Assembly: GCA_934133005.1 (NCBI GenBank) | Contig: CAKPAI010000004.1 | Coordinates: 1-64,000 of the forward strand | Source: an uncultured Clostridia bacterium | GTDB taxonomy: Bacteria; Bacillota; Clostridia; TANB77; CAG-508 | DNA length: 64,000 bases | Reading direction: 5' to 3' | Shown: piece by piece, positions 1-9,541 of the stretch | How the letters are laid out: the number at the start of each line of letters is the position of its first letter | How positions within the stretch are numbered: position 1 is the stretch's first letter | Notes under the pieces: model-generated | The model's database searches: none | Seen by the model: the letters and a program-made list of their open reading frames with translations, nothing else | Told to the model about the DNA's origin: nothing | Translations under genes and position numbers: made by a program

Positions 1-81
1 ATTTATTTTATTTATTTTATTTATTTTATTTATTTTATTTATTTTATTTATTTTATTTATTTTATTTATTTTATTTATTTT
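1..81. repeat. 9-bp AT tandem repeat, nine copies
   Basis: Nine perfect head-to-tail copies of ATTTATTTT fill the left edge and then dissolve into a T/A-rich stretch. The array begins exactly at base 1, so it may continue beyond the window, or it may mark an assembly edge. It has no coding content. A 9-bp period is compatible with slippage or with a curved, easily melted spacer. Confidence 0.95.
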
Positions 82-113
82 TTTAATTACAAATAATTAA
101 AAAAATAAATCTC

Positions 114-548
114 TTAGTTAAGAGACTTACTATTACTATATAATTCATTCACAAAATCCACTATATCACTGTTTACTTTCATTATTCTTTCATTTCTTCT
201 TAGTTCTTCCGCAGACATCCAGCAAAATTGATTATCATTAATTTTAAATTCTTTATTACTATTTATATCATTTATATTTAATTTAACTTCAAAAAAATAA
301 TGATTATATTCTTTTTCTTTTTTTGCACTTTCAGAATATTTTTTATGTATTTTATTTCCTAGAAATTTAATTCTTTCTATTTTATTTCTTTTCAATTTTT
401 CTTCTAGTAATTTTTTTATATTATTTTCATTTTCCTTATCATCAAATAATTTACAATTTAAAAATAAAAAACTCTCCCATATATTATCATAATATTGTAA
501 GTATTCATTATTATTATTTTTTATAATAATAATCGCATGTTTTCCCAT
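114..548 (-). CDS. Nudix-like hypothetical protein
   Basis: The protein has 144 aa. An upstream in-frame ATG at 563 overlaps an AGGAGA ribosome site, which sits correctly for the ATG at 548, so 548 is taken as the start. An N-terminal beta strand (HAIIII, residues 4-9), a central YNHYFFEV strand (about 81-88) and a C-terminal FCWMSAEEL segment (about 108-116) resemble the Nudix fold. The canonical Nudix box (GX5EX7REUXEEXGU) is not visible: the place where it should lie is Asp/Glu/Asn-rich and degenerate. It could be a non-catalytic Nudix relative or an unrelated alpha/beta protein. It stands alone upstream of two tRNA genes. The function is unknown. Confidence 0.7.
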   Translation of the reverse strand: MGKHAIIIIKNNNNEYLQYYDNIWESFLFLNCKLFDDKENENNIKKLLEEKLKRNKIERIKFLGNKIHKKYSESAKKEKEYNHYFFEVKLNINDINSNKEFKINDNQFCWMSAEELRRNERIMKVNSDIVDFVNELYSNSKSLN

Positions 549-713
549 AATTATTCTCCTCATTTTAATTTGTTCATTTGTTTAATATTATTTAAATTAT
601 TTCTAATTTATAATAAGTATACTATATCCTAATTTCTTTTACAACTTAATCTTTCTATAAAAACTTTTTAAATAAAAAAAGACATAAAGATTTTTCTTCT
701 TTATATCTTCTCT

Positions 714-804
714 TGGCGGAAGCGAGAGGATTTGAACCTCCGCGGCCCTTACGAACCCTAGCAGTTTAGCAAACTGCCCCCTTCAGCCACTTGGGTACGC
801 CTCC
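714..804 (-). tRNA. tRNA-Ser(GCU)
   Basis: The minus strand folds as a class II tRNA with a 7-bp acceptor stem (GGAGGCG paired with CGCTTCC), a long variable arm, a TTCAAAT T-loop and an encoded CCA end. The anticodon loop TTGCTAA contains GCT, which reads the serine codons AGC and AGU. It lies 25 bp from the next tRNA-Ser. Confidence 0.96.
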
Positions 805-829
805 ATATACTTATTTTTCATAAAAAAAA

Positions 830-921
<92 letters not shown>

Positions 922-1038
922 ATGTGTCATCTATTGACAAGTTATATATTACCACATTTTACTTCAAATTGTCAATAGTAGAAATGTTATTTTTTTATAT
1001 TTATTTAGTTTATCCAAGGTATTTTATATTATTCCTAA

Positions 1039-1074
1039 AATAAACCTCTTAAAATTAATTTTAAGAGGTTTATT
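1039..1074 (-). terminator. Terminator of the par operon
   Basis: A perfect 18-bp inverted repeat centred at 1056/1057 lies just past the DUF4446 stop codon. On the minus strand a short T-rich stretch follows, as expected for an intrinsic terminator ending parA-parB-DUF4446 transcription. Confidence 0.75.
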
Positions 1075-1079
1075 TTTAT

Positions 1080-1565
1080 TTACTTTTGAGTTGCTTTATT
1101 TATAGCTTCTTCTTCTTCCTTTGATAAAACATATTCAGATTTTCCATTTTTAATTGGTTTTGCATATATATTTGAATTGTCTCTTGCATATATTCCATTT
1201 AGTACAAAGCCATCATTGTGATTATCCAAAACAGCTAAAGCAAAACTTAAATTACTTCCAGTATCTTTATATGCATTATACCTTACCAATCCTATCTTTT
1301 TTAGATAATCATTAGATTTTGTATCTAGTTTTTGATAATATTCTATTATTTCTTTATTCTCGCTTTTTATCTCATCTACTTTTTCCACATAATCTTTTAA
1401 CATTTCATTTATATTGTCACCTTTACCTAATTTTGTCATAAAAGTAGCATAGTTTTTTCTAAGCTTGTTCAATTTTATACAATTTAAAATATATAAAACT
1501 AATAGCATTATATTTATAACAAGTATTATTATTTCAAAAATGTTGATTTCTAATTTAAAATTCAT
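1080..1565 (-). CDS. DUF4446 family membrane protein
   Basis: The protein has 161 aa. One hydrophobic segment at about residues 9-29 is followed by a charged, partly coiled region (about 33-90) and a soluble C-terminal domain containing GLVRYNAYKDTGSNLSFA. That signature belongs to DUF4446, a family often found next to parAB in Clostridia. It is the last gene of the parA-parB-DUF4446 run, 43 bp downstream of parB, and a strong hairpin follows it. The function is not established; position suggests a link to chromosome segregation or the cell envelope. Family call by recognition of the motif and neighbourhood. Confidence 0.85.
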   Translation of the reverse strand: MNFKLEINIFEIIILVINIMLLVLYILNCIKLNKLRKNYATFMTKLGKGDNINEMLKDYVEKVDEIKSENKEIIEYYQKLDTKSNDYLKKIGLVRYNAYKDTGSNLSFALAVLDNHNDGFVLNGIYARDNSNIYAKPIKNGKSEYVLSKEEEEAINKATQK

Positions 1566-1608
1566 AGCTATAATCTTCCTTTTCTTGCCTTTATATTCTG
1601 CTCTTTAG

Positions 1609-2487
1609 TTATTTTATCAATCCTAAAATTCTTTCTAAATCATCATTTGAATTATATTCAATTACTATTTTTCCTTTTTTAGCTCCTGCTTGCAATTTTA
1701 CTTTTGTTCCAAAAAATCCTTGAAAAGAATCTTCTATGTCTCTATATATTGCTCTATATTTTTCTTGTGTTTTCTTTTTTCTTTTCTCAGCAGCAATTTT
1801 TTCATTATTGATTATTCTATCCAAATCATCAGAATTATTACCTTCTACAACAATTTTTTCAGCAAGTTTTAATTGTTTCTCTGGATCTTCCATTCTCATT
1901 AGAGCTCTACATTGTCTTTCACTAAAATTATGTTCTAATACTAAATCAATAACTCTTGGATCTAAATTTAAGATTCTAATATGATTTGTTATTCCACTTC
2001 TACTAACTCCTAGTCTATCAGCCAATTGTTGTTGTGTTAAACCATAATCATCTAATAATTGTTTTAACCCTCTTGCTCTTTCTATTACGTTAAGATTCTC
2101 TCTTTGCATATTTTCTATTAATGCAATTTCTCTATTTTCTTGCTCTGTTTTTGTTCTTACTAAACAAGGCATTTCAGTAAGTCCAGCCTTTTTAGAAGCT
2201 CTCCATCGTCTTTCTCCAGCAATAATTTGATAATATCCATCTTTAGGAGTTACAATTATAGGTTGAATTACTCCGTAATTTTTTATTGATTCAGCAAGTT
2301 CTTCAAGTTTATCTTCATCAAATTTTTTTCTAGGTTGATTTCTATTAGGTTCAATTTCTGTTATTTTTAGTTGTTGAACTAACTCACCATTCACTTCTGT
2401 TACAGGTGTTTGTGGTATTTCTTCAACTTTTAAATTATCACTAAATAATGCGTCTAGCCCTTTTCCTAGTCCTGACTTCTTTACCAT
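1609..2487 (-). CDS. parB: Chromosome partitioning protein ParB (Spo0J)
   Basis: ParB is the parS-binding CTPase clamp that loads SMC and, with ParA, segregates the origin. This 292-aa protein has the expected order: an N-terminal ParA-stimulating tail (KSGLGKGLDALF), the CTP-binding box GERRWRAS (91-98), the ENMQRENLN motif (about 125-133), a helix-turn-helix (about 150-172) and a C-terminal dimerisation region. The start is ATG at 2487 behind AGGAGGG. It lies 12 bp downstream of parA, in the classical position near oriC. I did not see a perfect parS 16-mer in the window. Confidence 0.97.
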   Translation of the reverse strand: MVKKSGLGKGLDALFSDNLKVEEIPQTPVTEVNGELVQQLKITEIEPNRNQPRKKFDEDKLEELAESIKNYGVIQPIIVTPKDGYYQIIAGERRWRASKKAGLTEMPCLVRTKTEQENREIALIENMQRENLNVIERARGLKQLLDDYGLTQQQLADRLGVSRSGITNHIRILNLDPRVIDLVLEHNFSERQCRALMRMEDPEKQLKLAEKIVVEGNNSDDLDRIINNEKIAAEKRKKKTQEKYRAIYRDIEDSFQGFFGTKVKLQAGAKKGKIVIEYNSNDDLERILGLIK

Positions 2488-2499
2488 ATCTAATCCCTC

Positions 2500-3291
2500 C
2501 TATTTCATATGTTTAGCAGATTTTTGTTCTTCATCGTTCATCTTTATAAATTCTTTTGCAAATTTTTCGTAAGCCTTTGCTCCTTTTGACCTTGGATCGT
2601 ATAAACTTATTGGCATACCATAACTTGGAGCTTCGCTTAATCTTACATTTCTTGGTATGACATTTTTATATACTCTATCTCCAAAATATTTTTTAACTTC
2701 ATTTACAACTTGATTTGATAAATTAGTTCTTGCATCATACATCGTTAATAAAGCACCTTCTACCTTCAGATCTTTATTCATATGTGTTTTAACTAATTCT
2801 ATTGTATTTAACAATTGTCCTAATCCCTCTAAAGCATAATATTCACATTGTATTGGGATAAGTACGCTATCTGATGCTGTAAAAGCATTCAATGTTACTA
2901 ACCCTAATGATGGTGGACAATCTATTATAATATAATCATAATCATCTTTAATATTCTCTAATTTACTTTTTAGTCTAAACTCTCTATTTTCAGCTCCAAC
3001 TAATTGAACTTCTGCCCCTGCTAAATTTATATTAGATGGACAAAGATCTAAATTTTTAACTTGTGTTGTTTGTAACGTATTTTCAACTTCAATATCTTCT
3101 ATTAAAACATCATATACTGAAAACTGCTGTTCTTTTTCTATTCCAAGTCCACTTGTAGCATTTCCCTGTGGATCTGCATCTATAAGCAAAACTTTTTTTC
3201 CTTTTTTAGCAAGGAGCGTACTTAAATTTATTGAGGTTGTAGTCTTTCCTACTCCTCCTTTTTGATTTGCTACTGAAACTATCTTTCCCAA
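2500..3291 (-). CDS. parA: Chromosome partitioning ATPase ParA (Soj)
   Basis: A 263-aa ParA/MinD-type ATPase that works with ParB in origin segregation and, in Bacillus, also regulates DnaA and sporulation. The deviant Walker A KGGVGKTT lies at residues 11-18, a DADPQGNATSGLG block at about 39-51, and the switch/Walker B region is DCPPSLG (about 124-130). The start codon is TTG at 3291, 8 nt behind CGGAGGAA. It is the first gene of the parA-parB-DUF4446 operon and follows rsmG on the same strand after a 119-bp gap. Confidence 0.97.
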   Translation of the reverse strand: MGKIVSVANQKGGVGKTTTSINLSTLLAKKGKKVLLIDADPQGNATSGLGIEKEQQFSVYDVLIEDIEVENTLQTTQVKNLDLCPSNINLAGAEVQLVGAENREFRLKSKLENIKDDYDYIIIDCPPSLGLVTLNAFTASDSVLIPIQCEYYALEGLGQLLNTIELVKTHMNKDLKVEGALLTMYDARTNLSNQVVNEVKKYFGDRVYKNVIPRNVRLSEAPSYGMPISLYDPRSKGAKAYEKFAKEFIKMNDEEQKSAKHMK

Positions 3292-3410
3292 AGTTATTCC
3301 TCCGTTCTTTATAAGTTTACATAACTTTCATTATATAAATAAAATTTTGACATACTAATAATATACGAATATCACTAATATGTCAACAAATTTTTAATAA
3401 TTTTAAAATT

Positions 3411-4118
3411 TTACTTAATTGGCTCTTTTGTAGGTATACCAGCCTTTCTAGGATATTTGCTTGGTGTATTTTTAATTTTATTTATTATAATTATTTTTCT
3501 TGCCAACTCTTCTCTTCCTAATTTTATATCTATCATTTTATCAAGCTTGCCACCTAATATTTCTATTCCTCTATCTAATTGTCCTAGTTCTTCTTCTGCT
3601 TTAGGGCCTTTCATACATATTATTTTTCCTCCAACTTTTACATATGGAAGTAAATATTCTATAAGTACATTCATTGGTGCAACAGCCCTTGAAACAGCAA
3701 CATCAAATTTTTCACGGTACTTTTTATCCTTTGCAAGGTCTTCTGCTCTGCCATGTTCTAGTTCAACATTTTTTAAATCAATTTTTTCTTTTACTTGATT
3801 TAAAAAATTTATTCGTTTATTTAATGAATCTACTAAAGTAAATTTTGCATTACTACAAATTGCAAGAGGGATTCCCGGAAATCCTGCACCAGTTCCAACA
3901 TCAATAACATTATCTTCATTATTTATTTGCTCTAGTATTGTAAGAGAATCAATAAAATGCTTTTCTATTACTTCTTCTGGCTGTGTTATTGCTGTTAAAT
4001 TAATTTTTTCATTCCATTCCAATAATAAATCCATATAATTGTAAAATTTTTCTACTTGCTCATCAGTTACCATATTATTTCTATTTTTAAATTCAACTTT
4101 AAACTCTTCTAAATTCAT
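3411..4118 (-). CDS. rsmG: 16S rRNA (guanine-N7)-methyltransferase RsmG
   Basis: RsmG (GidB) uses S-adenosylmethionine to methylate N7 of a guanine in the 530 loop of 16S rRNA; its loss gives low-level streptomycin resistance in other bacteria. The 235-aa length is normal. The SAM-binding motif [14 protein letters not shown] lies at about residues 73-86, preceded by the family motif LTAI...HFIDSL (about 41-60). Its ATG overlaps the TGA of mnmG by 4 bp (ATGA), so the two are translationally coupled. The order mnmE-mnmG-rsmG-parA is the conserved origin-proximal arrangement in Firmicutes. Confidence 0.97.
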   Translation of the reverse strand: MNLEEFKVEFKNRNNMVTDEQVEKFYNYMDLLLEWNEKINLTAITQPEEVIEKHFIDSLTILEQINNEDNVIDVGTGAGFPGIPLAICSNAKFTLVDSLNKRINFLNQVKEKIDLKNVELEHGRAEDLAKDKKYREKFDVAVSRAVAPMNVLIEYLLPYVKVGGKIICMKGPKAEEELGQLDRGIEILGGKLDKMIDIKLGREELARKIIIINKIKNTPSKYPRKAGIPTKEPIK

Positions 4119-6004
4119 ATTTTATTTCCTTCTCTTCTATTTTGTTCCAAGTATATTAAAAGTACTGATATATCAGCTGGCGATACCCCTGATATTCTCG
4201 AAGCTTGGCCTACAGACTCTGGTTTTATTTTATTTAATTTTTGTCTTGCTTCTAGTCTTAATCCTAAAATTTGTGAGTAATCAATATCTTCACTTAGCTT
4301 CTTTTCTTCTAATTTTTTGAATTTTTCTACTTGTTGTTCTTCTAATTTTAAATATCCTTCATATTTTACTTGAATTTCAACTTCCTTTTCTTCTTCTCTT
4401 GATAAAACTGGTGATTCGTCATCAATCTCACGAATATTTTTATATTTTAGTTCTGTTCTTTTTAATAAATCAGCCATTTTAACACCAGCATTTATCTCAG
4501 ATGAGTTGCATTTTCTAAGCATTTCATTTACTTTTTCTGTTGGTTTTGCAGTTTTTTTCTTTAGTCTTTCAATTTCATTAAAGATATTTTCTTTTTTCTT
4601 TAAAAATCTATTATATCTTTCATCTGAAATTAATCCATTTTCATGTCCTATTTCTAATAATCTTAGATCTGCATTATCTTGTCTTAAAAGTAGTCTGTAC
4701 TCGGCTCTTGAAGTCATCATTCTATATGGTTCGTTGGTTCCTTTTGTTACAATATCGTCAATTAGTACACCTATATATGCTTGTGATCTATCTAATACTA
4801 ATGGCTCTTTTCCTTTTATTTTTCTTGCAGCATTTATTCCGGCTATAATTCCTTGGCTTGCAGCCTCTTCATATCCAGAAGTTCCATTAATTTGGCCTGC
4901 AAAAAACATTCCAGAAATGTCTTTATATTCAAGTGAACGTTTTAATTTAGACGGATTTATACAATCATATTCTATAGCATATGCTGGTCTTGTAAATTCC
5001 GCGTTTTCTAAACCTGGTAGTGTTCTATACATTGCTATTTGTACATCTTCTGGGAGCGATGAACTCATTCCTTGAATATACATTTCTTCTGTATCTTCTC
5101 CTAAAGGCTCTACAAAAACTTGATGTCTTTCTTTATCTGCAAATCTTACTACTTTATCTTCTATCGAAGGACAATATCTTGGTCCTGTTCCTTTAATTTC
5201 TCCTGCATATAGCGGTGACCTATATAAATTTTTTCTAATTATTTCATGAGTTTTGGCATTTGTATATGTTAAATAGCATGGTAGTTGCTCTTTATTTGGA
5301 TCAATTCTGTCCTCAAATGAAAAAGCTTCAATATCCTTATCTCCTTCTTGTATCTCCATTTTAGAAAAATCAATAGTTCTTCTATTTATTCTTGCAGGAG
5401 TCCCTGTTTTAAATCTTACTAAATCAATATTTAGGCTTTTTAATACTTCAGATAGCTTATTTGCAGCAGCAACACCATCAGGGCCACCCTCATACGAAGT
5501 TTCTCCTATAAATATTTTTCCTTTTAAATATGTTCCTGTACATAAAATTACCGCTTTTACTTTGTATATTGCTCCTATGTTAGTCTCTACACTTTCAACT
5601 TTTCCATCTTTTACTTCTATATTTACTATTTCAGCTTGCTTTAAATATAAATTTTCCTGTCTTTCTAAAGTATGTTTCATTTCCATTTGGTATTTTTTTC
5701 TGTCAGCCTGTGCTCTTAAAGAATAAACAGCAGGACCTTTTGAAGTATTAAGCATTCTCATCTGAAGGTATGTTTTATCAATATTTCTTCCCATCTCACC
5801 TCCTAAGCAATCAATTTCTCTTACAAGATGTCCTTTAGAACTTCCTCCTATATGAGGATTACATGGCATATTTGCAACAGCTTCTAGGCTTATTGAAAAA
5901 ATCAAGGTTTTTAATCCCATTCTACTACATGCTAGTGCAGCTTCACAGCCAGCATGTCCAGCACCAATTACTGCAACATCAAATTCTCCAGCATCATATT
6001 TCAT
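4115..6004 (-). CDS. mnmG: tRNA U34 modification FAD enzyme MnmG
   Basis: MnmG (GidA) binds FAD and, with MnmE, installs the carboxymethylaminomethyl group on wobble U34 of certain tRNAs. This 629-aa protein has the Rossmann FAD motif [11 protein letters not shown] at about residues 13-23, the family motif PCNPHIGG (about 47-54), an internal CTGTYLKG block and the C-terminal helical domain ending near [13 protein letters not shown], which contacts MnmE and tRNA. The ATG at 6004 is preceded by AAAGGAAG. Partner mnmE lies upstream on the same strand after a 312-bp gap, unusually long for this pair. Confidence 0.97.
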   Translation of the reverse strand: MKYDAGEFDVAVIGAGHAGCEAALACSRMGLKTLIFSISLEAVANMPCNPHIGGSSKGHLVREIDCLGGEMGRNIDKTYLQMRMLNTSKGPAVYSLRAQADRKKYQMEMKHTLERQENLYLKQAEIVNIEVKDGKVESVETNIGAIYKVKAVILCTGTYLKGKIFIGETSYEGGPDGVAAANKLSEVLKSLNIDLVRFKTGTPARINRRTIDFSKMEIQEGDKDIEAFSFEDRIDPNKEQLPCYLTYTNAKTHEIIRKNLYRSPLYAGEIKGTGPRYCPSIEDKVVRFADKERHQVFVEPLGEDTEEMYIQGMSSSLPEDVQIAMYRTLPGLENAEFTRPAYAIEYDCINPSKLKRSLEYKDISGMFFAGQINGTSGYEEAASQGIIAGINAARKIKGKEPLVLDRSQAYIGVLIDDIVTKGTNEPYRMMTSRAEYRLLLRQDNADLRLLEIGHENGLISDERYNRFLKKKENIFNEIERLKKKTAKPTEKVNEMLRKCNSSEINAGVKMADLLKRTELKYKNIREIDDESPVLSREEEKEVEIQVKYEGYLKLEEQQVEKFKKLEEKKLSEDIDYSQILGLRLEARQKLNKIKPESVGQASRISGVSPADISVLLIYLEQNRREGNKI

Positions 6005-6042
6005 ATTTTTTACTTCCTTTCATTTTTAATTTTTATCTTCTA

Positions 6043-6077
6043 GCGGAAACATTTTTTGAGTCAAGGCGGAAACATTT
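6043..6077. repeat. Paired GCGGAAACATTT repeat in the mnmE-mnmG gap
   Basis: The 312-bp non-coding stretch 6005-6316 holds two copies of GCGGAAACATTT starting at 6043 and 6066 (23 bp apart), a related AAAACATTT near 6087, and a doubled TTTCGACATT around 6177-6196. Two copies on one helical face upstream of mnmG could be a protein-binding site. They do not match the parS palindrome. I see no gene or clear promoter in this gap. Confidence 0.6.
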
Positions 6078-6316
6078 AGTTTTGTTTGTAAAACATTTGT
6101 TTATATTGTCACTCATGTTTCTTTACTCCCACCAGCTTTACAGTCATTATTTTTTCTCAATGTGTTCGCTATTATTTTTTCGACATTTTTCGACATTCTC
6201 TCTTCTTTTCATCAATTTTTACGCATATATAAGTAAATTTATCTCCACAATATAAAACTTATAAGTTAATTTTCTTCCAATCATTTTACATAACAACAAA
6301 AATGGTTCCAATTTTT

Positions 6317-7684
6317 CTATTTTCCTAAACAAAACTTTTTAAAAATTTCGTTTATTATGTTTTCAGATACATTCTCCCCAGTAATACTTAGCAAATTTTC
6401 TAGTATCTCTTTTATACATACTGTTGTTATATCTAGTGGCATATTATTGCTTATCGCCTCTTGAGCTTCTTTAGTTGCATTTCTTGCCTTAATTATATAT
6501 TCCTTCTGCCTTTGGCTAGTAACAATTTCACTATCATCTAATTCTATTTGTTTTGCATCAAATAATTCTAATATTTTATTTTGTAAAACATCAAAACCTA
6601 TATCATCAACTGTTGAAAAATCTATTTTTATATTTTTTAATTCTTTTATAATCGAATTATTTTTTATATAGCCATTTCTTAAATCTACTTTATTTATTAC
6701 AATAATTGCTTTCTTTCCTTCTATTAATTTAACAATTTCTTTATCTTCATCATCAAACGCACGAGAATCGTCAAATACAGCAATTATCAAATCAGCATTA
6801 TTCATTATGTCTTTGCTCTTTTTTACGCCTATTTTTTCAATTTCGTCATTTGTTTTTCTTATTCCTGCCGTATCTATAAGTTTAAGAGGAATTCCTTTTA
6901 TATTTACATATTCTTCTATGGTATCCCTCGTTGTTCCTTCTATATTACTAACAATTGCACGTTCCTCTCCTAATATTAAATTTAGCAAAGATGATTTTCC
7001 AACATTTGGTTTTCCAATAATAGAAGTTTTAATTCCGTCTTTTAAAATTTTTCCTATAGAAAAACTTGATTCTAATTTTTTTAGTTTTTCATTTACATCT
7101 TCTAAAACGTCTTTTATCTTTTTATTAGTTGTTTCTTCAATATCATATTCTGGATAATCAATCGAAGCTTCAATATCAGACATTAAATCTAATAAAATAT
7201 CTTTAATCTCATTTATTTTATTAGAAAGTTTTCCATCTAAATGTCTTTGAGCAACTTCCATTTCTTTTTCTGTTTTTGAATTTATAATGTCTATTATTGC
7301 CTCTGCTTGAGATAAATCAATTCTTCCATTTAAGAATGCTCTTTTAGTGAACTCTCCCGGTTCCGCAAGTGTTGCACCGTTTCTTATACATTCTTCTAAT
7401 ATTAGCTTTTCTACTATCATACCTCCATGAGAATTTATCTCACACATATTTTCCTTTGTATAACTTTTAGGAGATACAAAATATGATACTAAAACTTCAT
7501 CAATAATTTCTTTAGTTTTATTATTGATAATATTTCCATATTTCATTGTATATCCCTTTATCTCACCATCATTTTTTGGTATAAATATTTTTTTTAAAAT
7601 TTCAAAACAATCTTCTCCACTCATTCTTATTATTCCTATTCCCGCATTTCCTGGGGCCGTAGAAATTGCCGCTATTGTACTCAT
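6317..7684 (-). CDS. mnmE: tRNA modification GTPase MnmE
   Basis: MnmE (TrmE, ThdF) is a homodimeric, potassium-activated GTPase that partners MnmG in modifying wobble U34 of tRNA. The 455-aa protein shows the N-terminal folate-binding domain (AISTAPGNAGIGIIRMSG at residues 6-23), a helical domain, a G1 motif GKPNVGKS (224-231), the GTTRD switch (250-254), NKVD (G4) and the C-terminal catalytic motif FCLGK at the very end. ATG at 7684 follows GGAGGTAAA. It lies 87 bp downstream of jag on the same strand. Confidence 0.97.
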   Translation of the reverse strand: MSTIAAISTAPGNAGIGIIRMSGEDCFEILKKIFIPKNDGEIKGYTMKYGNIINNKTKEIIDEVLVSYFVSPKSYTKENMCEINSHGGMIVEKLILEECIRNGATLAEPGEFTKRAFLNGRIDLSQAEAIIDIINSKTEKEMEVAQRHLDGKLSNKINEIKDILLDLMSDIEASIDYPEYDIEETTNKKIKDVLEDVNEKLKKLESSFSIGKILKDGIKTSIIGKPNVGKSSLLNLILGEERAIVSNIEGTTRDTIEEYVNIKGIPLKLIDTAGIRKTNDEIEKIGVKKSKDIMNNADLIIAVFDDSRAFDDEDKEIVKLIEGKKAIIVINKVDLRNGYIKNNSIIKELKNIKIDFSTVDDIGFDVLQNKILELFDAKQIELDDSEIVTSQRQKEYIIKARNATKEAQEAISNNMPLDITTVCIKEILENLLSITGENVSENIINEIFKKFCLGK

Positions 7685-7771
7685 TTTACCTCCTTATATT
7701 CAAAAAAATAAGTCAAAGCAAGATTATAGTATAACTAAAATCCGAACTTTGACTTCCGATTTAATATTTAA

Positions 7772-8452
7772 TTATTTTCTTTCAATTACAACTCTTCTTT
7801 TGTCACCTTCACCAATGCTGTGTGTTTTTACTTTTGAACTTTCTTGCAATTTTGTATGAATTATCTTTCTTTCATATGCAGTCATTGGCTCTAGTGTTAT
7901 AGATTTTCCAGTTCTCGCTACTGTTCTTTCTATCTTAGTTGCTAAATCCTCTAATGTTTTCTTTCTTACATCTTTGTAATTAGCAATATCTACAATAACT
8001 TTTACTTTATCATTTATATTTTTACAAGCAATATTTGTTATAATTGTTTGTAAAGCATTTAATGCTTCACCTCTATATCCTATTAAGTTAGTAGAATCTT
8101 CTCCTTTTATTGTAACACTTATTACACCAGCATCCGTAGAAATTTCATAGATTATTTCTTTTGAAAGTTTTTCTAAAAATTCATTTAAGAAAGTTTCAAC
8201 ATTAGCTCTTGCTTTTTCTAATTCTTCTTCACTTGCTTCTTTTTCTATTTTCTCTTTATGAATTTCTTCTCTCTTTTCCTTTAAAGTAATTTCAACTTTT
8301 ACAATATGTGGATCCAATATACTAAAAAAACTTTTTTTCTTTTCTTCTATTACTTTTATTTCTACTTGATTTTTTGAAACACCTAATTGCTTTAATCCAT
8401 TATCAATTGCTTCTTGCGTAGTTTTACCTTCTGAAATAATACTATTAAGCAT
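7772..8452 (-). CDS. jag: RNA-binding protein Jag/KhpB
   Basis: Jag (KhpB, SpoIIIJ-associated protein) binds RNA together with KhpA and affects cell division and elongation in Gram-positive bacteria. The 226-aa protein has an N-terminal Jag_N domain (about 1-50), an acidic linker, a KH domain (around IGYRGEALNALQ) and a C-terminal R3H domain (ERKIIHTKLQ through RRVVIERK). An upstream ATG at 8491 exists, but GGAGAAAAAGG places the start at 8452. That start overlaps the end of yidC by 8 bp, so the two are translationally coupled, as is usual for the spoIIIJ-jag pair. Confidence 0.95.
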   Translation of the reverse strand: MLNSIISEGKTTQEAIDNGLKQLGVSKNQVEIKVIEEKKKSFFSILDPHIVKVEITLKEKREEIHKEKIEKEASEEELEKARANVETFLNEFLEKLSKEIIYEISTDAGVISVTIKGEDSTNLIGYRGEALNALQTIITNIACKNINDKVKVIVDIANYKDVRKKTLEDLATKIERTVARTGKSITLEPMTAYERKIIHTKLQESSKVKTHSIGEGDKRRVVIERK

Positions 8453-9305
8453 TTTCCTTTTTCTCCTTATCTTTATTAAAAAATTTATCAATTATTAGTC
8501 TTTCTATAATCATTACTAAGTTACTAACAAACCAATATAAGGCAAGTCCTAATGGTGCAATAAAAGCTATTGAAATTGACATTATAGGAACCATATAATT
8601 CATAGACTTAGTCATCTGTTCCATTGACTCCATTGTCTCATCAGCATCACTTTTAGCTTTTTCTCCGTTTTCTAATATTTCTACTTCATTCTTCTTTTTA
8701 GTTTGAGTAGTATTAGTTAATTTTATTGATAAAATTGATGTTAATACATACAAAATAGGAATAATATAAACTTTAGGATCTTTTAAATTTTGTCCCGGTA
8801 CTTTGCTTAAATCTAGTCCTAAGAAATCCATATTTATATATACATTTTCATCTTCATTTGCTTTTCTTTGAATTATTGCTATTTCTGGATAGGTAACATT
8901 TGTACCTTCTTCTTTCATTTCTTGTGTATATGTATTTATTAAATCAGCATCAACTTTTTTCATATATGTAAGTGGTTTACTTACTACCCAAAATACTGAT
9001 AATATTATTACTATTTGTAATATTGAAACTAAACATCCCGTAAAAGGATTTAATTTTTCGCTTTTATATAAATCAATTGTTTCTTGATTTAACTTCTCTG
9101 GGTTATTTTTATACTTTCTTTCTATTTCACGCATTTTTTCTTGCATTCTAGTATTCGCTTTAGTTGATTTTTGTTGAATTATTGTTATTGGAATCAATAT
9201 TACTCTAAGTAATATAGTAAAAAGAATAATTGCAATTCCATAATTATTCACTAAGTTATACAAGAAATTTAGCACATATCCAAATAAACTTGATATTGCT
9301 CCCAC
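8445..9305 (-). CDS. yidC: Membrane protein insertase YidC (SpoIIIJ type)
   Basis: YidC/Oxa1 inserts and folds membrane proteins, alone or with SecYEG. The 286-aa Gram-positive form lacks the long periplasmic domain. The conserved groove arginine lies in LLRVILIP (about residues 32-39), followed by a cytoplasmic helical hairpin (about 40-85) and later membrane spans ending in LYWFVSNLVMIIERL. No lipobox is visible at the N-terminus. The start codon is GTG at 9305 behind GGAGGTAT. It belongs to the rpmH-rnpA-yidD-yidC-jag cluster. Confidence 0.96.
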   Translation of the reverse strand: MGAISSLFGYVLNFLYNLVNNYGIAIILFTILLRVILIPITIIQQKSTKANTRMQEKMREIERKYKNNPEKLNQETIDLYKSEKLNPFTGCLVSILQIVIILSVFWVVSKPLTYMKKVDADLINTYTQEMKEEGTNVTYPEIAIIQRKANEDENVYINMDFLGLDLSKVPGQNLKDPKVYIIPILYVLTSILSIKLTNTTQTKKKNEVEILENGEKAKSDADETMESMEQMTKSMNYMVPIMSISIAFIAPLGLALYWFVSNLVMIIERLIIDKFFNKDKEKKENA

Positions 9306-9321
9306 TTTTTATACCTCCATT

Positions 9322-9540
9322 TTATTTTAAAGGGTCATACCCTCCTTTTGAAAAAGGATTACATCTTAAAATTCTTTTTAATCCTTTAAATATTCCAACA
9401 AAACAACCATATTTTTCAATTGCTTGTTTTGTATATTCTGAGCAAGTCGGATAGTATTTACAATTTATTCCACGCTTAGATATTATTGGAGATAAAAATT
9501 TTTGATATTTATCTATCAAACATATAAATAATTTTTTCAT
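9322..9540 (-). CDS. yidD: Membrane protein insertion factor YidD
   Basis: A 72-aa member of the YidD/UPF0161 (haemolytic) family, thought to assist YidC in membrane protein insertion. The family signature is complete: CKYYPTCSEY (about 27-36), the G..KG..R.LRCNPF block (about 51-63) and GGYDP near the end. It lies between rnpA (1-bp gap) and yidC (16-bp gap), the conserved order. Confidence 0.96.
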   Translation of the reverse strand: MKKLFICLIDKYQKFLSPIISKRGINCKYYPTCSEYTKQAIEKYGCFVGIFKGLKRILRCNPFSKGGYDPLK

Positions 9541-9541
9541 A

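Noticed and set aside
4506..5075. Plus-strand frame of 189 codons inside mnmG
   Set aside because: It lies wholly opposite a conserved gene, is Ser/Phe/Ile-rich as expected for a shadow frame, and has no ribosome site.
5863..6255. Plus-strand 130-codon frame over the mnmG start and its upstream gap
   Set aside because: Composition (His, Phe, Leu, Gln, Ser) is typical of antisense frames, and more than a third overlaps mnmG.
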